From JABCPE02 sp963530615 (GTDB lineage: Bacteria; Bacteroidota; Bacteroidia; Flavobacteriales; Weeksellaceae), in assembly GCA_963530615.1 (NCBI GenBank), contig CAUSDX010000004.1, positions 43,411 through 107,410 on the forward strand: a DNA stretch of 64,000 nt. Direction: 5' to 3'. How positions within the stretch are numbered: position 1 is the stretch's first letter; each line of letters starts with the position of its first letter. Shown piece by piece: positions 59,554-64,000 of this stretch. The position numbers and the translations under genes are program-made. Under the pieces are notes generated by a model that worked only from the letters and a program-made list of their open reading frames with translations, had not been told where the DNA came from and ran no database searches.

Positions 59554-60162
59554 ATGAAGAAAAACATTTATATTGTTTTCAGTTTTATATTGATTTCTTG
59601 TTCGGCTTCAGATGTTGGAAGTTTAAAACCTTCTCAGTTTTATTCTACAGAAAATGTAGATATAAAATCAAAAAAAGTTGTAGATGCTGAAATTACATTT
59701 GTAAATGGTGAAAGAGTCAAAACAAAATTACAAGCATTAAAAACTGTTTTTGGTGATTTGGATGAAGCTTCTATAACTCAATATTTTGCTATTTATGATA
59801 AAAATGGAAAAAGAAATTTTTTGAGAAATAATGTGATAAAAGAGATGAAAGTTTTGGATTATGCTAATGTGGAAAGAGTTTTTGTAAATAGATTGAATCA
59901 TCCAAATGCTTTACAAGAATTGGTATATAATGGTAAAATAAAATGGTATGTAGAACATACTTATGTAGGATTAAAGAAAAGAGAAATAAATTATTTTGTT
60001 GATGATGAGGGAAGGGAAATACAATGGAATAATTTTAATTTCAAAAAAAGATTTAAAGATTTTATATATTCAAATCCAAAAATAACAGAAGATATTGAAA
60101 ATATAAATCAATATGATAAATCAGAAATAGTTAAGGTTTTAAAAAAATATGAAAATTTATAA
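59554..60162 (+). CDS. Lipoprotein of unknown function
   Basis: 202 residues, lipobox ISCSA (C16). The mature protein is mixed beta/alpha with no motif that I recognise; FVNGERVKTKLQALKTVFG and YVEHTYVGLKKREINYFVD look ordered. TATATTTG at 59536-59543 lies 10 bases before the ATG, so the leader is short. It stands alone between the sigma gene and fabG. Confidence 0.65.
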   Translation: MKKNIYIVFSFILISCSASDVGSLKPSQFYSTENVDIKSKKVVDAEITFVNGERVKTKLQALKTVFGDLDEASITQYFAIYDKNGKRNFLRNNVIKEMKVLDYANVERVFVNRLNHPNALQELVYNGKIKWYVEHTYVGLKKREINYFVDDEGREIQWNNFNFKKRFKDFIYSNPKITEDIENINQYDKSEIVKVLKKYENL

Positions 60163-60176
60163 TATTTAATAAGTTT

Positions 60177-60920
60177 ATGAAATTATTAGAAGGAAAGGTT
60201 GCCCTAATAACAGGTGCAGCAACGGGAATTGGAAAAAGAATTGCCGAAATCTTTGCAGAAAATGGTGCAAAAGTGGCTTTCTCTCATATTGGGCCAGATG
60301 ATTTGGTGAAGCAAGTGGAAGCAGATTTGAACAAAATCACAGTAGCAAAAGAATATCATTCTAATGCAGCGGATTATGATGAAGCTCAAAAATTGGTAGA
60401 TGATGTTTTAGCAGATTTTGGGAAAATTGATATTTTGGTAAATAATGCAGGGATTACTCGTGATAATTTACTTCTTAGAATGAGTAAAGAGGAGTGGGAT
60501 ATTATCCAAAGAGTGAACTTAGATTCTGTATTTAATTTGACAAAAGCAGCAATTAAGCCAATGATGAAGGCTAAAAGCGGGTCTATCATCAATATGGCAT
60601 CTGTGGTAGGAGTAAAAGGAAATGCAGGTCAGGCAAATTATGCAGCTTCTAAAGCGGGAGTAATAGGTTTTTCTAAATCAGTAGCTTTGGAGTTAGGTTC
60701 AAGAAATATTAGATGTAATGCAATAGCTCCAGGATTTATTGAAACAGAAATGACAGCAAAATTAAGCCCAGAGATTGTGCAAGGATGGAGAGATGCTATT
60801 CCTCTGAAGAGAGGTGGTCAAACAACTGATGTGGCAAATGCTTGTCTATTTTTGGCGAGTGATTTATCTTCTTATATCTCTGGTCAAGTTTTAAATGTAG
60901 ATGGTGGAATGCTTACATAA
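60177..60920 (+). CDS. fabG: 3-oxoacyl-ACP reductase
   Basis: 247 residues, short-chain dehydrogenase. TGAATGIGKRIAE is the NADP-binding glycine motif, LVNNAGIT is next, the catalytic Ser lies in NMASVVG and Tyr-Lys in YAASKAG. Reduces beta-ketoacyl-ACP in fatty-acid elongation. A terminator follows. Confidence 0.93.
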   Translation: MKLLEGKVALITGAATGIGKRIAEIFAENGAKVAFSHIGPDDLVKQVEADLNKITVAKEYHSNAADYDEAQKLVDDVLADFGKIDILVNNAGITRDNLLLRMSKEEWDIIQRVNLDSVFNLTKAAIKPMMKAKSGSIINMASVVGVKGNAGQANYAASKAGVIGFSKSVALELGSRNIRCNAIAPGFIETEMTAKLSPEIVQGWRDAIPLKRGGQTTDVANACLFLASDLSSYISGQVLNVDGGMLT

Positions 60921-60938
60921 AAAATAGTAACAGAAAAT

Positions 60939-60975
60939 AAGGACTTTCTTCCCAAAAATGAAGGAAGTCTTTTTT
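60939..60975 (+). terminator. Terminator after fabG
   Basis: AAGGACTTTCTTC (60939-60951) pairs with GAAGGAAGTCTT (60960-60971) apart from one mismatch or bulge, then a T-run. Confidence 0.8.
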
Positions 60976-61013
60976 ATTTAGGTAGAAAAATAATTTTAAT
61001 AAAATTGATATCA

Positions 61014-61685
61014 ATGAAAAAAAAGTTTTTAGGAATTTTCCTTTTTGTAGGAATAATATTTTCTTTTGGGCAAGTAGAAAGAGCCGTGGGTAATTTTTCT
61101 TCCTTGAAAGTCTATGACAGAATTAATGTAGAATTGATAGAATCATCTAAGAATACAGTAGAAATTTCGGGAGACGAAGATGGAAGAATAGAAATCATTA
61201 ATAAAAATGGAGAGTTAAAAATTAGAACTAAAACCACTCAATTTTTGAAAGGTGAAAATGTGAGAGTTAAGGTTTATTATGATAATTTGAATGAAATTCA
61301 AGCAAGTCAAGGAGCAGTGATTATCTCTAATGAAATACTGAAAGCAAATGCATTAAAATTAATTTCCAACGAAGGCTCTTCTATTATATTAGAATTAAAG
61401 GTCAATCAATTAGCAGTTAGAGGAAATTCTGGTGGAGAATTTAAGCTTTCAGGAAGTGCCAAATCCCAAGACATTGTAATGAATTCAGGTGCTGTATTTA
61501 ATGGAGAAAAAATAAAAGGAGAGCAAGTGTCTATAGCCGTAAATGCAGGGGGAGAAGCTAAAGTATATACGACAGAAACAATATCTGCAAAAATAAGAGC
61601 TGGAGGAAATATTAAAATTTATGGAAATCCTAAAAATAGAAATATTAGTACACTGATAGGAGGGAAAATTCATTTTATAGATTAA
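61014..61685 (+). CDS. Secreted GIN-domain (DUF2807) protein
   Basis: 223 residues from ATG 61014 (MKKKFLGIFLF); the TTG at 61005 is not needed. Cleavable signal peptide (1-19), no lipobox, unlike the homologue at 13964-14704. GIN-type opening (VGNFSSLKVYDRINVEL) followed by beta-helix-like turns (EISGDEDG, GAVIISNEIL, AVRGNSGGEFKLSGSA). Secreted or periplasmic; role unknown. Confidence 0.82.
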   Translation: MKKKFLGIFLFVGIIFSFGQVERAVGNFSSLKVYDRINVELIESSKNTVEISGDEDGRIEIINKNGELKIRTKTTQFLKGENVRVKVYYDNLNEIQASQGAVIISNEILKANALKLISNEGSSIILELKVNQLAVRGNSGGEFKLSGSAKSQDIVMNSGAVFNGEKIKGEQVSIAVNAGGEAKVYTTETISAKIRAGGNIKIYGNPKNRNISTLIGGKIHFID

Positions 61686-61714
61686 ATTTCCTTAAATGTA
61701 CTAAAAAAAATAAA

Positions 61715-62188
61715 TTAAAAAAGCCCTTGATTTTGAGCTTCAAAGAAAACATCTATTTGAAGCTCTTTTTTTTGGGAAGCAGTTACAGCAAGGTAATCTG
61801 CTTTTTCATTTTCTGGGTGTCCATTATGTCCTTTTATCCAATGAAAAGTAGGAGAAAATTGGCGATATAGTGGGATGAATTTTTGCCATAAATCAGGGTT
61901 TTTTACATTTTTGAAGCCTTTTTTTATCCAACCAAAAATCCAATTTTGATTTATCGCATCGGATACATATTTACTATCTGTAAAAATATGAATTTCATGT
62001 TCATTGGATTTTAATTTTTCTAATGCTGTAATAACGGCAAGAAGTTCCATTCGGTTATTGGTTGTTAAACGATAGCCTTCTGAGAAAGCTTTTTCATAAT
62101 TTTTTTCAGAAATACGCATGATGATGCCATAGCCTCCTTTTCCAGGATTACTGCTACATGCACCATCAGTGAAGATTTCTATTTTCAT
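61715..62188 (-). CDS. rnhA: Ribonuclease HI
   Basis: 157 residues. D8 (FTDGACSSNPGKGGYG), E48 (NNRMELLAVITAL), D70 (FTDSKYV) and D at WIKGHNGHPENEKADYLA form the catalytic site. Cleaves RNA in RNA-DNA hybrids. Downstream of dnaB with a 12-base gap, so probably in the same unit. Confidence 0.95.
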   Translation of the reverse strand: MKIEIFTDGACSSNPGKGGYGIIMRISEKNYEKAFSEGYRLTTNNRMELLAVITALEKLKSNEHEIHIFTDSKYVSDAINQNWIFGWIKKGFKNVKNPDLWQKFIPLYRQFSPTFHWIKGHNGHPENEKADYLAVTASQKKELQIDVFFEAQNQGLF

Positions 62189-62200
62189 GATTTTGTTTAT

Positions 62201-63751
62201 TTAGAAAGGCATATCATCTTCATCATCATTCATTGCCGAACCAGAAATATTATTGTTAGACATATCAAAAGCAGCGGAAGGGTCCATAGTAGTTTTGATA
62301 TTTTCAAAACCACTTGGTTCTTGCTGTGGTATGCCAAAGGAAGGAGAGCTTTCAAATGTATCTAAGTCTCCAAATTTAGCATATTCACGATGAAAAGAAA
62401 GTCTAACATCGGTTACCGCACCATTTCTATGCTTTGCTATAATGAGTTCAGCTTGGTTCGCAGAAGGTTTCCCATCTGGCCATTCTGTAAATTTATAATA
62501 TTCAGGTCTATATATAAAAGATACAATATCAGCATCTTGCTCTATTGCTCCCGATTCTCTTAAGTCTGATAACTGAGGTCTTCTATCGGGTCTATTTTCC
62601 ACGCTTCTTGATAACTGAGATAGAGCTATAATAGGCACATTTAGTTCTTTTGCGATAGCTTTTAGGGAACGAGATATAGTGGAGATTTCCTGTTCTCTGT
62701 TTCCTCCTTTTCCTCCACTGTTGGCGGTCATAAGCTGGAGATAATCCACCATAATGATTTTTACACTGTGTTGCATTACCAACCTTCTGCATTTTGCTCT
62801 AAAATCAAAGATAGAAAGAGAAGGGGTTTCATCAATGAAAAGAGGCGCTTTTTCTAATCCAGAAACATTGTTAAATAGTCTTTGCCATTCATCATCATTC
62901 AGAGTTCCTTTCCTTAATTTTTCAGAAGAAATCCGAGTTTCGGAGGCTATCATTCTAGTGATGAGTTGCACCGATGCCATTTCTAGGGAGAATAATGCCA
63001 TTGGGATTTGTTGTTCTACGGTGATATTCCTCGCCATGGAAAGAATGAATGCAGTTTTTCCCATTGCAGGACGAGCCGCAATGATGATGAGGTCTGTTGG
63101 CTGCCAGCCTCCTGTTTCTTTATCAATATCTCTAAATCCAGAAGGAATTCCTGATATTCCGCCTTTATCCTTTAGGGATTTAATTTTATTGATAGCATCT
63201 TTTACTAGTATATTGGCGGTATCAAAACCTTTTTTGATAGTTCCGTTAGTTACTTCAAAGAAACTTTGTTCAGTTTTATCTAGAAGTTCAAAAACATCTG
63301 CTGATTCTTTATAGGAAGAATCTATAACATTAGCAGAAATGTTGATAAGCGAACGGAGAATATATTTTTCTAAAACGATTCTCACATGATATTCTATGTG
63401 AGCAGAGGAGCTTACTCCCATAGTAAGTTCTATAATATAGTGGTCTCCTCCAGAAGCATTGAGTTTTTCGGTGCGTTTTAGTTCTTGAATTACTGTCATT
63501 AAATCCACAGGGTGATTATTGCTAAACAAATAGAATATAGCCTTGAAAATTTCTTGATGTCTTGGGTCGTAAAAAACTTCTGGGCTGAGTAAATCCACTG
63601 CATGGTCTAACCCCTTTTTATCGATAAGGCATGAGCCGATGATAAGTTTTTCAAAATCCACTGCATTGGGTGGAATTTTTCCTTGTGATATGGAGAGCTC
63701 CTTCGCAAAATTACCTTGCGTAAAAGATGATAGTGTTTCTTTTTGTGCCAT
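62201..63751 (-). CDS. dnaB: Replicative DNA helicase DnaB with an acidic tip
   Basis: 516 residues from ATG 63751 (MAQKETLSSF). The TTG at 63760 is rejected because it lies in TATCTTTG (63765-63758, minus strand). N-terminal DnaB domain, then RecA-type motor with Walker A ARPAMGKTAF, LFSLEMASVQL, VDYLQLM and LSQLSRSVENRP. The tail ends NDDEDDMPF, an SSB-like acidic tip. It unwinds DNA at the fork. It is 17 kb from the proposed origin. Confidence 0.93.
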   Translation of the reverse strand: MAQKETLSSFTQGNFAKELSISQGKIPPNAVDFEKLIIGSCLIDKKGLDHAVDLLSPEVFYDPRHQEIFKAIFYLFSNNHPVDLMTVIQELKRTEKLNASGGDHYIIELTMGVSSSAHIEYHVRIVLEKYILRSLINISANVIDSSYKESADVFELLDKTEQSFFEVTNGTIKKGFDTANILVKDAINKIKSLKDKGGISGIPSGFRDIDKETGGWQPTDLIIIAARPAMGKTAFILSMARNITVEQQIPMALFSLEMASVQLITRMIASETRISSEKLRKGTLNDDEWQRLFNNVSGLEKAPLFIDETPSLSIFDFRAKCRRLVMQHSVKIIMVDYLQLMTANSGGKGGNREQEISTISRSLKAIAKELNVPIIALSQLSRSVENRPDRRPQLSDLRESGAIEQDADIVSFIYRPEYYKFTEWPDGKPSANQAELIIAKHRNGAVTDVRLSFHREYAKFGDLDTFESSPSFGIPQQEPSGFENIKTTMDPSAAFDMSNNNISGSAMNDDEDDMPF

Positions 63752-63906
63752 AGGATGCAAAGATAAAATTTATAATTTCAAAAAAGAGCTGATGATACTA
63801 AAAATAAGTTAAATTTTGTTAAAAAAACAAAAATAATAAAAAACTTTATATTTGTAATATCATAGCATTCCATCAAGAAAAAAATCTTTGTAACATAATA
63901 TTTTCG

Positions 63907-64000
63907 TTACAGGTCGGATTTGGTGGTTATTTTGGCTTTTTTAGGAGTAGAAACTTCCTTTTTTTCTTCCACTTTTTGGGGGGTAGAAATAGAAAAGGAT
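63907..64000 (-). CDS. C-terminal end of an unidentified protein, partial
   Basis: On the minus strand the frame reads ISTPQKVEEKKEVSTPKKAK then ITTKSDL and a TAA at 63909-63907, with no stop back to the window edge. This Lys/Glu/Thr/Pro-rich tail is too short to identify. It points toward dnaB on the same strand; 156 bases separate them. Confidence 0.55.
   Translation of the reverse strand, partial: SFSISTPQKVEEKKEVSTPKKAKITTKSDL

Noticed and set aside
63847..63854. Plus-strand TATATTTG box upstream of dnaB
   Set aside because: No plus-strand gene or structured RNA follows it within the window, and the upstream element is at the wrong distance (28 bases), so it is left as chance.
1..64000. 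CRISPR arrays, insertion sequences, rRNA operons
   Set aside because: No regularly spaced identical repeats with unique spacers, no transposase, and no rRNA sequence were found.

Overview
The window is an AT-rich stretch of a Bacteroidota chromosome of the Flavobacteriia type, most like the Weeksellaceae (Chryseobacterium, Elizabethkingia, Riemerella, Bergeyella group). The evidence is the recurring TAnnTTTG -7 promoter box (often with TTG about 19 bases upstream), the absence of clear Shine-Dalgarno sites, a type IX secretion lipoprotein (SprE/PorW), two GH3-family proteins, an IPExxxVDY protein between rnc and pyk, a MurF-Alr fusion, and a prolyl oligopeptidase close to the Elizabethkingia enzyme. 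The genus is inference; no rRNA is present.

Layout. 1-16.9 kb: housekeeping genes (partial accA, gltX, ftsE, mtaB, a DnaQ-type exonuclease, a DUF3127 protein, a three-gene tRNA cluster Leu-Gly-Leu, prfA, tsf, dsbD, rpiB, rnr), plus a two-gene unit of a lipoprotein metal-complex binding protein and a methyltransferase. 17-18.9 kb: a very AT-rich accessory locus with a membrane-anchored DarT-like ADP-ribosyltransferase, a downstream protein with NADAR-like motifs, an unknown small protein and a divergent XRE regulator. 19-22 kb: LysE exporter, LdcA, an array of 21-base palindromic repeats, a frameshifted Cys-rich lipoprotein and a DUF805 protein. 22-27.8 kb: prolyl oligopeptidase, Crp/Fnr regulator, panB, truA, phosphoesterase, Smr protein. 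27.8-30.3 kb: three unrecognised minus-strand genes with a long structured leader and the same 21-base repeat. 30.4-36.7 kb: DUF2520 protein, KdsC-like phosphatase, Maf, SprE, GH3, PEGA lipoprotein. 36.9-45.6 kb: a second XRE regulator, bacilliredoxin, the run pyk / IPExxxVDY / rnc / fabF / acpP, and MFS, GIY-YIG and a second GH3 gene.

The 45.6-46.15 kb gap looks like the replication origin. It is AT-rich, holds a cluster of DnaA-box-like 9-mers, and the G/C imbalance of the plus strand changes sign across it: C-rich to the left even in plus-strand genes, G-rich to the right even in non-coding DNA. Two parS-like 16-mers flank mnmG 3.6-5.7 kb to the right.

Right of the origin lie pgk, a coiled-coil protein, a methyltransferase, a GT2 glycosyltransferase, mnmG, ybeY, a patatin-barrel protein, murF-alr, tdk, rsmI, an unlisted 40-residue metallothionein-like gene just before a SigZ-type sigma factor, fabG, a second GIN-domain protein, rnhA, dnaB, and the end of an unidentified gene.

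Several long open frames begin at TTG codons that are actually the end of a TAnnTTTG promoter box or otherwise unlikely starts. In those cases the start was moved to the downstream ATG.
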